DNA from: Flavobacteriales bacterium | GTDB taxonomy: Bacteria > Bacteroidota > Bacteroidia > Flavobacteriales_F > PHOS-HE28 | Reading direction: 5' to 3' | NCBI GenBank assembly: GCA_016703105.1 | Contig: JADJCS010000005.1 | Coordinates: 310,001 to 374,000 of the forward strand | DNA length: 64,000 bases | Shown here: positions 19,250 to 28,436 of the stretch, piece after piece | How the letters are laid out: the number at the start of each line of letters is the position of its first letter | Numbering within the stretch: the first letter of the stretch is position 1 | The notes under the pieces: generated by a model | Seen by the model: the letters and a program-made list of their open reading frames with translations, nothing else | What the model was told of the DNA's origin: nothing | The model's database searches: none | Position numbers and translations under genes: made by a program

Positions 19250-21061
19250 ATGAAACACTCGCTTACCCTGATCGCTGCCGCCGCTCTGCTGATCCCGGCG
19301 CATGCCCAAATGAGCCCCCGTGCGGAGGCTCCACTGATCGACCACCTGCGCGAGGTGAACGCGCAGTGGAACGTGCAGCACCCCGTGCTGATGGACGGAG
19401 AACGCATCGTCCATTTCAACTCCGAAGCCGAGCGCATCGCCATGCACCTGCACTTGGTGCGGGAACAATTGAACGCACGCACCCCCGAAGGCCTCAGCGC
19501 CGATCAGCTCGCCCAGCGCATGGACCTGCTGGAGGACCTGAACGCCTATGCCGATCGCGGCCTCTTCCCGCAGAACTATGTGCTGCCCTATCGTAATCCG
19601 GTGTTCATCGATCCGCACAACACCGCCTGCGCTGTCGGGCAGTTGATGATCCAGAGCGGACATCGCGATCTCGCGGAGCGGATCGACGCGGAAATGGAAC
19701 TCGCGTATGTGCATGACATGCACCGCACCGATGTGGACGAATGGGCACAGGAACACGGCTTCACGGAGGACGAACTCGCATGGATCCAACCGGGCTATTC
19801 GCCGAGCATTCCCTGGAACACGCTCGGCACGGGTACCGACGGGACGGTCACCACCTTGCTGGAACTCGGCAATGGGAATTTGCTTCTCGCCGGGACCTTC
19901 ACCACTGCGGGTGGTGGCGCGGTACAGAACGTGGCCCTATGGGATGGAGCATACTACGCTCCGCTCGGAAGTGGCGTGATCGGCGAAACGGAATGCGCGA
20001 TCGAGTTCAACGGTACCATCTACCTGGGTGGCAGTTTCCAGAACCAGCTATCGGACCTGGCGATGTGGGACGGCACCAACTGGACGTACGCGAACATCTT
20101 TCCGGGTATGTCGCCACGCACGCATGCGTTGCATGTTCATAACGGTGTGCTGCATGCCGCCGGTGAAGCCTCCGGTTTCGCGGGAACGGATGATGCGGTA
20201 AAGCGCCTCGTGAACGGATACTGGGAACAAGTGGGGAGCTACTTCGATGCCACGGTGAGCGCGCTGGCCACACACGATGGTAAGCTGGTCGCCGCCGGTG
20301 CGTTCACGACCATCGAGCATCCCTTCGAACCGGTCCTCATGCATTGCGCCACCATCGACAGCGCCGATTGGACCAATCTCGCTATCGGGCTCGATGCACC
20401 CGTGCATGCGTTGCTCGATGTGAACGGCACGCTCTACGCAGGGGGTGATCTCTACGCGAACATCGTGATCAAGTTCGGCCTGGCCAGCCTCGCGCCCAAC
20501 AGCACGGGGTGGGACCTGCTTTTACCCACGCACGACCAATACATGCCCGCAGGCCCCGGCCCCACGCACATCGACGCGTTGACCTACCATGATGGTTCGG
20601 TCTACCTGGGCGGCGACTTCAATGTCTACTCCTGGATGACGAACGGATCGCATGTAGCTCGCTACAGTGGTCCGGACATGGTGGAACCTCTCGCCGTGCT
20701 GGACGCACCCGTGCATGACGTGTGTGTTCTGGGCAACGACCTGGTGATGGGTGGAGCGTTCAGCGCGACCTATTCCTACATCGCGTCCACTGACCTTTCC
20801 ACCGGTCTTGTGGAGGCGAGCGCACCAAGCGCGCACATCTATCCCGTGCCCGCGCAGGAGGTGTTGAACATCGAACTGCCCGCGACCATCACCCAGGCAC
20901 GCGTGCGCATCACCGATGGAAGTGGTCGCGTGGTGCGCGGCTGGCAGATCGTGTCCGGCACAAGGCAGACGTTGGCGATCAGCGACCTCGCGCCAGGTGC
21001 GTATGTGTTGGAAATGGACGCCGATACGCCCATGCGCGCGGTGCCCTTCACCAAGCGCTGA
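19250..21061 (+). CDS. Secreted propeller-like T9SS protein
   Basis: This 603-residue protein has a signal peptide (MKHSLTLIAAAALLIPAHAQ). The N-terminal domain, about residues 28-190, has the Bacteroidota pattern NPVFIDPHNTACAVGQLM and TEDELAWIQPGY. It is followed by about six propeller-like repeats with LLAGTFTTAGG, IYLGGSFQN, VYLGGDFNV. It ends in a type A sorting domain: YPVPAQEVLNIEL, RVRITDGSGRVVRGW, DLAPGAYVLEMDA, PFTKR. It is likely surface-attached. A strong hairpin follows the stop codon. No ligand can be inferred. Confidence 0.82.
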   Translation: MKHSLTLIAAAALLIPAHAQMSPRAEAPLIDHLREVNAQWNVQHPVLMDGERIVHFNSEAERIAMHLHLVREQLNARTPEGLSADQLAQRMDLLEDLNAYADRGLFPQNYVLPYRNPVFIDPHNTACAVGQLMIQSGHRDLAERIDAEMELAYVHDMHRTDVDEWAQEHGFTEDELAWIQPGYSPSIPWNTLGTGTDGTVTTLLELGNGNLLLAGTFTTAGGGAVQNVALWDGAYYAPLGSGVIGETECAIEFNGTIYLGGSFQNQLSDLAMWDGTNWTYANIFPGMSPRTHALHVHNGVLHAAGEASGFAGTDDAVKRLVNGYWEQVGSYFDATVSALATHDGKLVAAGAFTTIEHPFEPVLMHCATIDSADWTNLAIGLDAPVHALLDVNGTLYAGGDLYANIVIKFGLASLAPNSTGWDLLLPTHDQYMPAGPGPTHIDALTYHDGSVYLGGDFNVYSWMTNGSHVARYSGPDMVEPLAVLDAPVHDVCVLGNDLVMGGAFSATYSYIASTDLSTGLVEASAPSAHIYPVPAQEVLNIELPATITQARVRITDGSGRVVRGWQIVSGTRQTLAISDLAPGAYVLEMDADTPMRAVPFTKR

Positions 21062-21076
21062 ACTTAGCGGTCGATC

Positions 21077-21120
21077 GAACGAACGGGCCTTTCGCGGATA
21101 ACGCGGAGGCCCGTTCGTTC
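21077..21120 (+). terminator. Hairpin terminator before the carotenoid genes
   Basis: A perfect 14-bp inverted repeat (GAACGAACGGGCCT with AGGCCCGTTCGTTC, 16-base loop) starts 15 bases after the secreted protein stop. It runs directly into CTTTG, and its last three bases are also the first part of the crtD -7-like box. Confidence 0.8.
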
Positions 21121-21125
21121 CTTTG
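21118..21125 (+). promoter_or_regulatory. -7-like box abutting crtD start
   Basis: TTCCTTTG (7 of 8 against TAnnTTTG) ends 5 bases before the crtD ATG, overlapping the 3' arm of the preceding terminator. Confidence 0.3.
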
Positions 21126-21130
21126 CGGCC

Positions 21131-22615
21131 ATGGCGAAGAAGGATCGTGCCGTGGTGATCGGCACCGGGGTAGGTGGGCTGGGTGCCGCTGTGCGGCTGG
21201 CCTTGAAGGGATATCGGGTCGATGCGTTCGAGGCGGCCCCCACCTACGGCGGCAAGCTGGCCGAGTGCTGGTTAGGGGACTATCGCTTCGACATGGGCCC
21301 ATCGGTGTTCGCGATGCCACATCGCGTAGAGGAACTCTTCGAACTGGCAGGTGTGCCCATGGCCGGACACTTCCAATACCGCAAGCTCGAAAAAACCTTT
21401 CGCTACTTCTGGGGCGATGGCACCCGGGTGCAAGGCTGGAGCGATCCGCAGCGGTTGGCGGAGGAATTGGAGCGCGTGCTGCAGGTCCCACCGCAACGGA
21501 CCCTGGACCATGTGCGCAGGGCGCATCGCTTGTTGGACACCACAGGCCGCACTTTCATGGAACATTCACTCCACCATGTGAAGACCCTCTGGAAAGGTGG
21601 TGTCGGCCGTGCGTTGTTCAACGCCCGCGTTCCCGAACTGATGGACACGCTGCACGAAGTGGACAAGCGCCAGTTCAAAGACCCGAAGGCCGTGCAGTTC
21701 TTCGATCGCTTCGCCACCTACAACGGCAGCAACCCTTACACCACGCCAGGCATCATGCGCATGATCGCCGGGCTGGAACATGAGCGCGGACCCTTCTACC
21801 CCATCGGCGGCATGCGCACCATCGTCAGCTCGCTGCACGCGCTGGCCGAGAAGGTCGGCGTGCGCTTCCACTTCAACGCGCCGGTGGAACGCATCCTGCT
21901 CGACCCCACCAAGCGCAAGGTGACCGGTGTGCGCGCACACGGCGCGGATCATGGGGCCGACGTGGTGGTATGCAACATGGACATCGAACCTGCCTACCGT
22001 AAGCTGTTACCCGACCTGCGCGCGCCGGAGCGCACCCTGAAGCAGGAACGCTCCACCTCAGCTATCGTGTTCTACTGGGGCATCAAGCGATCCTTCCCGG
22101 AGCTCGGCCTGCACAACATCTTCTTCAGCAACGACTACCGTGCTGAGTTCGCACAGCTCTTCGACAAGCTGGACGTAACGGACGATCCCACGGTCTACGT
22201 GAACATTACGAGCAAGGAGGACGCGCCCGATGCGCCACCCGGCTGTGAGAACTGGTTCGCGATGATCAACGCGCCCTATCTCGCCGGGCAGGACGTGGAC
22301 GCGATGGTGCGCCGCACACGTGCCGCGATCCTTGGCAAGCTCCAGCGGATCCTCGGTGTGGACATCGAACCCCTGATCGTAGTGGAGGACGTGCTGGACC
22401 CCGCGCGGATCCAGGAGCGCACACAGAGCCATTTGGGATCGATCTACGGTACGAGCAGCAATAGCAAGTGGGCCGCGTTCCGACGCCATCCGAACCAACA
22501 TCCGAAAGTTCGTGGCCTGCGGTTCTGCGGGGTCACCGTTCATCCAGGTGGTGGCATCCCGCTCGCGCTGCTCAGCGCAAAACTCGCCACGGAAACCCTG
22601 CCGGACGCACGATGA
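21131..22615 (+). CDS. crtD: Carotenoid desaturase, CrtD-like (phytoene desaturase family)
   Basis: A 494-residue FAD-dependent desaturase with the dinucleotide motif VVIGTGVGGLGAAVRLALKG at the N-terminus, YDMGPSVF-like DMGPSVFAMPHRVEE, and the C-terminal CGVTVHPGGGIPLALLSAKLA. In Bacteroidota, homologues next to a CruF-type hydratase are 1-hydroxycarotenoid 3,4-desaturases, which add a double bond to the hydroxylated end of an acyclic half. The next gene, overlapping by 4 nt (ATGA), is a CruF-lycopene cyclase fusion, so this is an operon for a monocyclic hydroxylated carotenoid such as a saproxanthin or myxol type. CrtI or CrtN activity cannot be excluded by sequence alone. Confidence 0.88.
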   Translation: MAKKDRAVVIGTGVGGLGAAVRLALKGYRVDAFEAAPTYGGKLAECWLGDYRFDMGPSVFAMPHRVEELFELAGVPMAGHFQYRKLEKTFRYFWGDGTRVQGWSDPQRLAEELERVLQVPPQRTLDHVRRAHRLLDTTGRTFMEHSLHHVKTLWKGGVGRALFNARVPELMDTLHEVDKRQFKDPKAVQFFDRFATYNGSNPYTTPGIMRMIAGLEHERGPFYPIGGMRTIVSSLHALAEKVGVRFHFNAPVERILLDPTKRKVTGVRAHGADHGADVVVCNMDIEPAYRKLLPDLRAPERTLKQERSTSAIVFYWGIKRSFPELGLHNIFFSNDYRAEFAQLFDKLDVTDDPTVYVNITSKEDAPDAPPGCENWFAMINAPYLAGQDVDAMVRRTRAAILGKLQRILGVDIEPLIVVEDVLDPARIQERTQSHLGSIYGTSSNSKWAAFRRHPNQHPKVRGLRFCGVTVHPGGGIPLALLSAKLATETLPDAR

Positions 22616-23977
22616 AGTCCCTGCCGCCGCTCTTCGTTCCCACGGCGATCCTGGTGATCCTCTACACCGTAGGCCTGGTGGGACTGGCAGGGCCATGGAC
22701 CGAGGACCTGGTATACCTCACCCCCTACAATTTGCTCATTACAGCGGGGCTCCTCCTCTGGCAGGCCCGGCCCGATGCCCGCACATGGGCGTTCGCGCTG
22801 CTGGTGTTCGTGAGCAGCTATCTCGTGGAAACGCTCGGCGTACACGGGCGTCATTTTCGGCACCTACTGGTACGGGGATGTGCTCGGCGCGAAGTTGTTC
22901 GACACGCCGTTGCTGATCGGTGTGAACTGGCTGATCCTGGTGATGAGCGTGGGGCCGCTGGTGGCCCGCTTACAACTACCCCGGTGGCAGAGCGTGCTCG
23001 TCGCAGCGCTCATCATGGTGGGTGTCGACATGTTGATCGAACCCGTGGCCATGCACCTCGGGTTCTGGTCGTGGGAGGAGGATGTCGTGCCACTGCGCAA
23101 CTACATCGCATGGGGCGTGGTTAGCGCTTTTTACTTCGCCTTGTTCTTCACCCTGCCGGTGAAGCGCGAGAACGACTTCGCGGCGATCGTGCTCGGCGCA
23201 CAGCTCTGCTTCTTCGCGGGGATCATCATGGTGAGCGCGGCGCGCGGCATGGAACGCTTCACCTACCTCGCGCTGGATCTGTTCACCCTGAGCTTTCCTT
23301 TGATCCGCAGCTTCGAGCCCAGGATACTCTACTGGCGGAAATGGCGCGGCCTCTTCACCGGCATCGGTGTAATGGCCGTGGTCTTTTTGATCTGGGACGC
23401 AATTTTCACGGCGAACGGGGTGTGGGGCTTCACGCCGCGCTATCTCACGGGTCCGCATATCGCCCGGCTGCCGTTGGAGGAAGTGCTCTTCTTCCTGGTG
23501 GTGCCCTATTCGTGTACGTTCATCTATGAAGTGATGCGCTACTTCGTGCGGCGCGATGTGCTGGGTCGTATCGCGCGTCCCTTCTGCATGGCGCTGCTCG
23601 TGGTGCTGGTGGTCATGGGCATCTGGCATATCGGGCGCATCTATACCGCGATCACCTTCCTCTGCGCCGCTGGGCTTCTCTCATTGCATGTCTTCGTGCT
23701 GAAGAGCCCCTACCTCGGCCGCTTTCTGCTCGGCTATGCGGTGGTGCTCGTGCCCTTCGTGCTGGTGAACGGGATCCTCACCGGTACGCTGCTGGAAGAA
23801 CCCGTAGTGTGGTATAACAATGCGGAGAACCTCGGCATCCGCGTGGGCACCATTCCGTTGGAGGACAGCATGTATCTGCTCTTCTTCCTCCTGCTCACGA
23901 TCACCTTCTACGAGCTGCCGCTGAAGCGCGCGTATGGTGATCTGCCGCCGCCGGTGGAAGGGTGCGGTGCGGATTGA
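22612..23977 (+). CDS. CruF-type carotenoid hydratase fused to lycopene cyclase domain (frameshifted)
   Basis: About 455 residues after adding two bases near 22843 (GVHTGVIFGTYWYG). The first half is a DUF422/CruF-like carotenoid 1',2'-hydratase membrane domain: VNWLILVMSVGPLV, the motif LIEPVAMHLGFWSW, then PLRNYIAWG. The second half has two lycopene-cyclase segments of CrtYcd type, ARLPLEEVLFFLVVP and GTIPLEDSMYLLFFL, each with the PLE(E/D) motif. Some 11-12 membrane segments are apparent. It should cyclise one end of lycopene and hydrate the other. It overlaps crtD by 4 nt and is followed by a palindromic terminator. The crtB, crtI and crtZ genes are not in the window. Confidence 0.87.
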
Positions 23978-24033
23978 AGGCGCAGGGGCAGGAGGCAACG
24001 CGATCATTGCGCCTGCACCTGCCCCTGCGCCTT
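23977..24033. terminator. Palindromic repeat between convergent genes (family copy 1)
   Basis: AAGGCGCAGGGGCAGG (23977-23992) pairs perfectly with CCTGCCCCTGCGCCTT (24018-24033) across a 25-base loop. It lies 3 bases upstream of the opposite-strand gene stop and can terminate both transcripts. A very similar stem occurs at 28437-28504. Confidence 0.7.
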
Positions 24034-24036
24034 GAG

Positions 24037-25503
24037 CTACCTGCGAACCACCGCCCGCACCACACCCAGCCGATCACCGTTGTGCAGCAACTCCACAGCG
24101 TATACCCCCTCGCTCAGTTGGCCTACAGCGAGTAGAACGCCGAAGCCATTGCCGTACACCTGCTCATCCCGCACCACGCGCCCGGCAGCATCACGCCAAC
24201 GCACCTGCAACGCGCCGCGCTCGGCTACGCCATCCAGCCAGGCATATGCGTCGATGGGGTTGGGCCATAGGTTCAGCCCAGGGCGTGGTGTGATAGGACG
24301 AACGGATGCTGCGAAAGGACTGTCGTGGTAGTGCTTGATCTGATTGCAGAAGCTATGTATCAATACTCCCGGGGATATGTCCAACGCGTTCCACAGGAGG
24401 CCACAGGCAACCCCGTTCGAATCCGGATGATCGATAACACCCATCCAGTGCGTGCTGCTGAAATGATGGGTCAGGTAGATCCGCCCATCAGGAGCCAAGA
24501 CCATAGCGCCCGGCCAATCTATATTCGGATCGCCGGGATACTGGTATGAGTATACCCGATCCCGGGAGTTTTGGATCGCAGTGGTGTCATCCAAGCCAAG
24601 ATCGTATTGGTCCAGATAGTGCTCTACACTATCGATCCCAGACACATAGAGCTTGGATCCATCCCCGGAGAACTCGATCCCATAGGAACGACTATGTCCT
24701 GGGAAAGTCATCCGATAACCCACCTGGCCGGTGATGTCATCGAAATCGCACAGTTGGACAATGCTGGGTGCCGGTTGTGCACCGCCGTCCGACGTACTGA
24801 GCGCTATCCTTCCACCGCTCACCCAGAACTTCATCTGCCCTTGAAAATTGTTGTTCTGATCCGGCAAAATGAAGATGCGATCGTGCGGGCTACCTGCGTG
24901 TGAAGTGACCGGCACGGTGTCCAATCCGGTGCCATCTACGAGGAACGCCTGAAACTCATCGGTATCCCATTCATGTAACAGCACCCAATAGTCCGAACCA
25001 TTCGAATGGGGGGTGCCGGTGAGCTTCTCCGTGAGGCTGTCAGTGAATGTCCATCGTGACCCGGGTACAACATCGCCCAGGCCGCCATCCAGGCTCATAT
25101 CAACGACCGAATAGGTCGCCTTCGGCCAATCCTCAAAGGTCGTACCATGGATATGAACGACCACATATCGCTCCGGGCTGCCGGGCAGCGGGATGATCAA
25201 CGACCCTTGCGTCACATCGCCGAAGGGCTCCATGGTGAACGGCCCCTGGCCGTTGGGCATGCAGTGCCCGAGTGCATTGTAGACCGAATCGTGACCCGCG
25301 ATGAAAAGCAGATCCCCTTGCAGGTCAGAGATGACACTTTGACCTTCCGAAGTAACCAACCCTGTGGGGACATGGAGTATCGGCGGAACACCTGGGATGA
25401 ACTCGAGATGTACGCCATCCCCAAGCAACCAGTGCGCGTTCCTGCGCTGCGCGAGAGACAATAGTGGGATCAGCAAGATGATCCAGGCAATGGAGCTTCT
25501 CAT
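24037..25503 (-). CDS. Secreted T9SS propeller protein, copy A of a duplicated module
   Basis: A 488-residue protein with signal peptide (MRSSIAWIILLIPLLSLAQ), a WD/TolB-like propeller region with NNNFQGQMKFW, GIEFSGDGSKLYVSG, VEHYLDQYDL and LAPDGRIYLTH, and a type A sorting domain (NLWPNPIDAYAWLDG, LSEGVYAVELLH, VVRAVVRR). It is about the same length and order as its paralogue at 40704-42173. It lies 15 bp after the small Cys-rich secreted protein gene at 25519-25935. Its function is unknown; the constant pairing suggests that the two products act together at the cell surface. Confidence 0.82.
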   Translation of the reverse strand: MRSSIAWIILLIPLLSLAQRRNAHWLLGDGVHLEFIPGVPPILHVPTGLVTSEGQSVISDLQGDLLFIAGHDSVYNALGHCMPNGQGPFTMEPFGDVTQGSLIIPLPGSPERYVVVHIHGTTFEDWPKATYSVVDMSLDGGLGDVVPGSRWTFTDSLTEKLTGTPHSNGSDYWVLLHEWDTDEFQAFLVDGTGLDTVPVTSHAGSPHDRIFILPDQNNNFQGQMKFWVSGGRIALSTSDGGAQPAPSIVQLCDFDDITGQVGYRMTFPGHSRSYGIEFSGDGSKLYVSGIDSVEHYLDQYDLGLDDTTAIQNSRDRVYSYQYPGDPNIDWPGAMVLAPDGRIYLTHHFSSTHWMGVIDHPDSNGVACGLLWNALDISPGVLIHSFCNQIKHYHDSPFAASVRPITPRPGLNLWPNPIDAYAWLDGVAERGALQVRWRDAAGRVVRDEQVYGNGFGVLLAVGQLSEGVYAVELLHNGDRLGVVRAVVRR

Positions 25504-25518
25504 GGCGAACGGTTTTGA

Positions 25519-25935
25519 TCACAACCATTTCACCGTCCATGCCTCCGTGACGTCGATGTGTCTTGAAAAGCCCTGACAATCCGTGATATTGAACCCACTG
25601 TTCGCCACACTGCACTTGCCCTGTGCCACGGTGACGGTGCCGCTCAACACCTTGATCTGGCAGGGGCCGGTTGCACCCACAGGTACCGGTACGTTCACCA
25701 CTTGACCGGCGCCGACATTGTGGCTCGATGAGGAGTTTGTGGCATCGCAGTCGTAGTAGATCGGTGTTACACTGCTGCACGAGTCGATGTCGCCCCATTT
25801 GATCTGTACGGTGTAAGCACAACCCGTCGCTGCATTATCTAATACGACGACTTGCGCATGTATGGTGCTGGCTGTGAAGAACATCAGTAGGAAGGTCAAA
25901 AAGGCGTGACGGCGTGACGGCGCTAGCGGTTTCAT
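25519..25935 (-). CDS. Small Cys-containing secreted protein, copy A of a duplicated module
   Basis: A 138-residue secreted protein. The start at 25935 gives a signal peptide (RRHAFLTFLLMFFTASTIHA) and follows a TAGCTTTC box 14 bases upstream with an A-rich spacer. The mature part begins VVVLDNAATGCAYTVQIKWG and contains seven Cys and a conserved end HIDVTEAWTVKWL. Its paralogue at 42180 shares AYTV.IKWG, VPVP.GA.GPCQ.KVL and HIDVT.AWTVKWL. The layout suggests a disulfide-bonded beta-sandwich, and it is always upstream of the propeller gene. No known family was recognised. Confidence 0.75.
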   Translation of the reverse strand: MKPLAPSRRHAFLTFLLMFFTASTIHAQVVVLDNAATGCAYTVQIKWGDIDSCSSVTPIYYDCDATNSSSSHNVGAGQVVNVPVPVGATGPCQIKVLSGTVTVAQGKCSVANSGFNITDCQGFSRHIDVTEAWTVKWL

Positions 25936-25949
25936 GTTTTTGTTTTTTT

Positions 25950-25957
25950 GAAAGCTA
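25950..25957 (-). promoter_or_regulatory. -7 box of secreted module A
   Basis: TAGCTTTC on the minus strand, with the A-rich leader that follows, matches the arrangement before module B (TAGCTTTG at 42649-42656). Confidence 0.45.
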
Positions 25958-26030
25958 GTGGCGCTAGTAAGAGATTGTTCCTTCTGTTGACAACTTCTTC
26001 CCTCGAACGCTTGGGAGCCACTAACCACGC

Positions 26031-26618
26031 CTACTCAATACGTATCATCTTTTGTGCCTTGAACTGATGCTGCCAGCGAATAAAACCCGCGACCGCGAGC
26101 ACGATGTACACCACGTTCAAGAACGCATAGCCATCGTAACCGATCAAGTGGTTGTACCACACGGCTAGCAGATCACCCACGGTCCAGTAGAACCAGTTCT
26201 CGATCGCTTTCGCGCTCATCAGCCAGGTGGCCAGCATGGCGAAGGCGGTGATGAATGCCTCCATGCCGTGGTATTCACCGGGCACTTGCCAGTGCTCCAT
26301 CGCCCAGGCCAGCAGGCCCGTTCCGGCGGCACCGATCGTGATCAGCATCGCATGCATCCGCCAACCGTAACTGATGATGCGCGCCGATCCTCCCGCACGG
26401 CCCCAGGTCCACCAGCCATAAGCGCCCATGCCCGCATAGAACGCGTTGAGCGAGGCCATGAGCCAGGCATCTTGAACGACGTACAACAACACGCCGATCA
26501 ATGCCGCCACCAAACCGAACAGCCACCCGAGGCGCTTCTCCAGCGCGATGAGGATGGTGAAGAGAATGTTCAGCGCGACCGCGCTCCATTCCAGGATGAG
26601 GGCGGTGGTGGGTGACAT
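26031..26618 (-). CDS. pnuC: PnuC-family vitamin transporter
   Basis: A 195-residue integral membrane protein with 7 or so hydrophobic segments and the family features GWLFGLVAALIGVLLYVVQD, YGWWTWGR, and ENWFYWTVGDLLAVWYNHLI. PnuC proteins let nicotinamide riboside in, and the related PnuT forms take thiamin, with capture by phosphorylation inside. The residues that separate these groups cannot be decided here. The NadR-like ATPase and TPP-riboswitch receptor 7 kb away make thiamin or nicotinamide riboside the main candidates. Start chosen at MSPTTALILEW. Confidence 0.88.
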   Translation of the reverse strand: MSPTTALILEWSAVALNILFTILIALEKRLGWLFGLVAALIGVLLYVVQDAWLMASLNAFYAGMGAYGWWTWGRAGGSARIISYGWRMHAMLITIGAAGTGLLAWAMEHWQVPGEYHGMEAFITAFAMLATWLMSAKAIENWFYWTVGDLLAVWYNHLIGYDGYAFLNVVYIVLAVAGFIRWQHQFKAQKMIRIE

Positions 26619-26843
26619 GCGTGGGGGTGCAACACCGCCACGACGCAACGAGCGCAACGGAGGCGCAACGTTAGGGAGAACTCCTTTTGACCGCGTTGTT
26701 CACCGCCACGGCGCCACGAACGCAACGAGGGCGCAACGCTTGAAGAAGGTTGAAGAGGCCCAAGTCCGCAACGACGTAGCGTGTTTGCTCGGAGAAGCGT
26801 TCTTTGCGCTCGTGGCGCCGTGGCGGTGGTCTTCACACACCGA
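26619..26843. repeat. Intergenic inverted and direct repeats between pnuC and LRR gene
   Basis: The gap holds an accgccacg-a/g-cgc(c)acga direct repeat (from about 26630 and 26702) and a long inverted match between about 26700-26725 (caccgccacggcgccacgaa) and 26805-26830 (ctcgtggcgccgtggcggtg). The two flanking genes run in the same direction, so this is not only a convergent-gene terminator. No coding frame of interest was seen. Confidence 0.6.
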
Positions 26844-27437
26844 TCACATCCCGCAGTTACACGGCGCGGAGAACTGGATCTTGGCGCGCGGCCATAGGTC
26901 CGCGATGTGCTCCATCTCCTTCGGGCTGAACTGGATCACACGCAGATCGACGTAACGCAAGGCTTCCATTCTTTCGAGCTCATCGGGGAAGCTGGCCAGG
27001 TCGTTGCTCCACAGATCGAGCGATGTGAGTTGCTCCAAACGGCCAAGGCAGGCGGGCAAACTGATCAAAGCATTGCGGCTCATGTCCAAACGCTTCAGAT
27101 GGCGCAGAGCGCAGATGGCCTCGGGGAAGTTCACCATCCGATTGTTGTTCGCGGAGAATTCCTGGAGGTGGGCGAACTCACTGATCCATTCCGGCAAGGT
27201 CTTCAGTTTGTTGTGGCCCAGATCGAGAGAATTCAGATTCGGCAGGCGGCGCAGTTCCTCGGGTAATTCCTTGAGTTTCTGTTTGCTCAGGTCCAACTTG
27301 TACACCCGCATCGGGTCCTCCAGCGCGCGTTCCAAACTGCGGTAGGTGCGCACCGTATCCAGCGCGATGGCATCGAGCAGTTGCGCCCGCGTGCAAGTAC
27401 AGATCAGAAGCAAGAAGAGCAGTGGAACGATGCGCAT
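26844..27437 (-). CDS. Secreted leucine-rich repeat protein
   Basis: 197 residues from MRIVPLLFLLLICTCTRAQ (signal peptide). Five or six LRRs follow, e.g. LNSLDLGHNKLKTLPEWI, LKRLDMSRNALISLPACL, LTSLDLWSNDLASFPDEL, with the LxxLPxxL phase of bacterial LRRs. It ends in APCNCGM. The longer frame to 27464 overlaps the ribF stop by 4 nt and could also be used. No sorting domain is visible, so it is periplasmic or released by another path. It is probably cotranscribed with ribF. Confidence 0.8.
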   Translation of the reverse strand: MRIVPLLFLLLICTCTRAQLLDAIALDTVRTYRSLERALEDPMRVYKLDLSKQKLKELPEELRRLPNLNSLDLGHNKLKTLPEWISEFAHLQEFSANNNRMVNFPEAICALRHLKRLDMSRNALISLPACLGRLEQLTSLDLWSNDLASFPDELERMEALRYVDLRVIQFSPKEMEHIADLWPRAKIQFSAPCNCGM

Positions 27438-27460
27438 GGTCGGTGACTGGTGGAACGATC

Positions 27461-28405
27461 TCATGACGCAGCGATGGAGGCCAACGCCGCCCGGGCTTGT
27501 TCGCGGTCGATGTTCAACTGTGCTTTCAACGCGTCCAGACCGCTGAAGCGTATCTCATCGCGCAGCCGTTCCACGAAACGCACGCGCAAGGTCTCGCCGT
27601 AGATCTCGCGATCAAGACCGAAGAGGTTGGCTTCCACGGTGCGCTCGCCCTGCACTTCGACCGTGGGACGCACACCGATGTTCAGCATGCCTTTCAAAGT
27701 CTCGTTCTGTAGCTGTGCGGTGATCGCGTAAACGCCGTTCGCGGGAACCAACTTCGAACTTTCCGCCAGGCCGATGTTCGCCGTGGGGAACCCGATGGTG
27801 CGACCGCGTTGGTCGCCCTTCACCACCACACCGCTCAGTTCGTAGGCGTACCCGAGATAGGCCTTTGCCGTGCGCACATCGCCGACCTCCAGCGCCTGGC
27901 GCACCTTGGTGCTGCTCACCTGCACATGGTCCACTTCACGGGCGGGGATCTCCTCCACCATGAAGTCGTAGACGTCGCCTAGCTGGCGGAGCAGATGGAT
28001 GTCGCCTTCGCGGTTCCGGCCGAATCGATGATCATGACCGATCACCAGCGCATGCACGCCGATCCCTTCCACCAAAACGTCGCGCACATATTCCAGCGCC
28101 TTCAACCGGCTGAAGGCCCGGCTGAACAGGATCACCAGCAGATGGTCGACCCCGGCGGCTTCGAGCAAGGCCACCTTCTCCTGCTGGGTGTTCAGCAGCT
28201 TCAGGTCGTTGTCGTTCGGGAAGAGCACCATGCGGGGGTGCGGGTGGAAGGTAAAGAGCACCGAACTGCCCTCCTCGCGCCGCGCTAATTGGTTCAGGCG
28301 GTCCAGGATCACCCGGTGACCCAAGTGCACCCCGTCGAAGGTGCCCGTGGTGAGCACCGGACGCTCCACGCCGCGGAACGCTTCTAGATCGGTGTGGACT
28401 TGCAT
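27461..28405 (-). CDS. ribF: Bifunctional riboflavin kinase/FAD synthetase
   Basis: RibF phosphorylates riboflavin to FMN and adenylylates it to FAD. The 314-residue protein has the N-terminal nucleotidyltransferase motifs TTGTFDGVHLGH, FTFHPHPR, VIGHDHRFG and SSTKVRQALEVGDV. The C-terminal kinase domain has VVKGDQRGRTIGFPTANI, then GMLNIGVRPT and the catalytic Glu in VEANLF. Length is standard. The ATG at 28405 was chosen over the longer frame, which runs through an intergenic palindrome. Confidence 0.96.
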   Translation of the reverse strand: MQVHTDLEAFRGVERPVLTTGTFDGVHLGHRVILDRLNQLARREEGSSVLFTFHPHPRMVLFPNDNDLKLLNTQQEKVALLEAAGVDHLLVILFSRAFSRLKALEYVRDVLVEGIGVHALVIGHDHRFGRNREGDIHLLRQLGDVYDFMVEEIPAREVDHVQVSSTKVRQALEVGDVRTAKAYLGYAYELSGVVVKGDQRGRTIGFPTANIGLAESSKLVPANGVYAITAQLQNETLKGMLNIGVRPTVEVQGERTVEANLFGLDREIYGETLRVRFVERLRDEIRFSGLDALKAQLNIDREQARAALASIAAS

Positions 28406-28436
28406 AGGGAGAGGGCGAAGGTCGCTATCGGAACCC

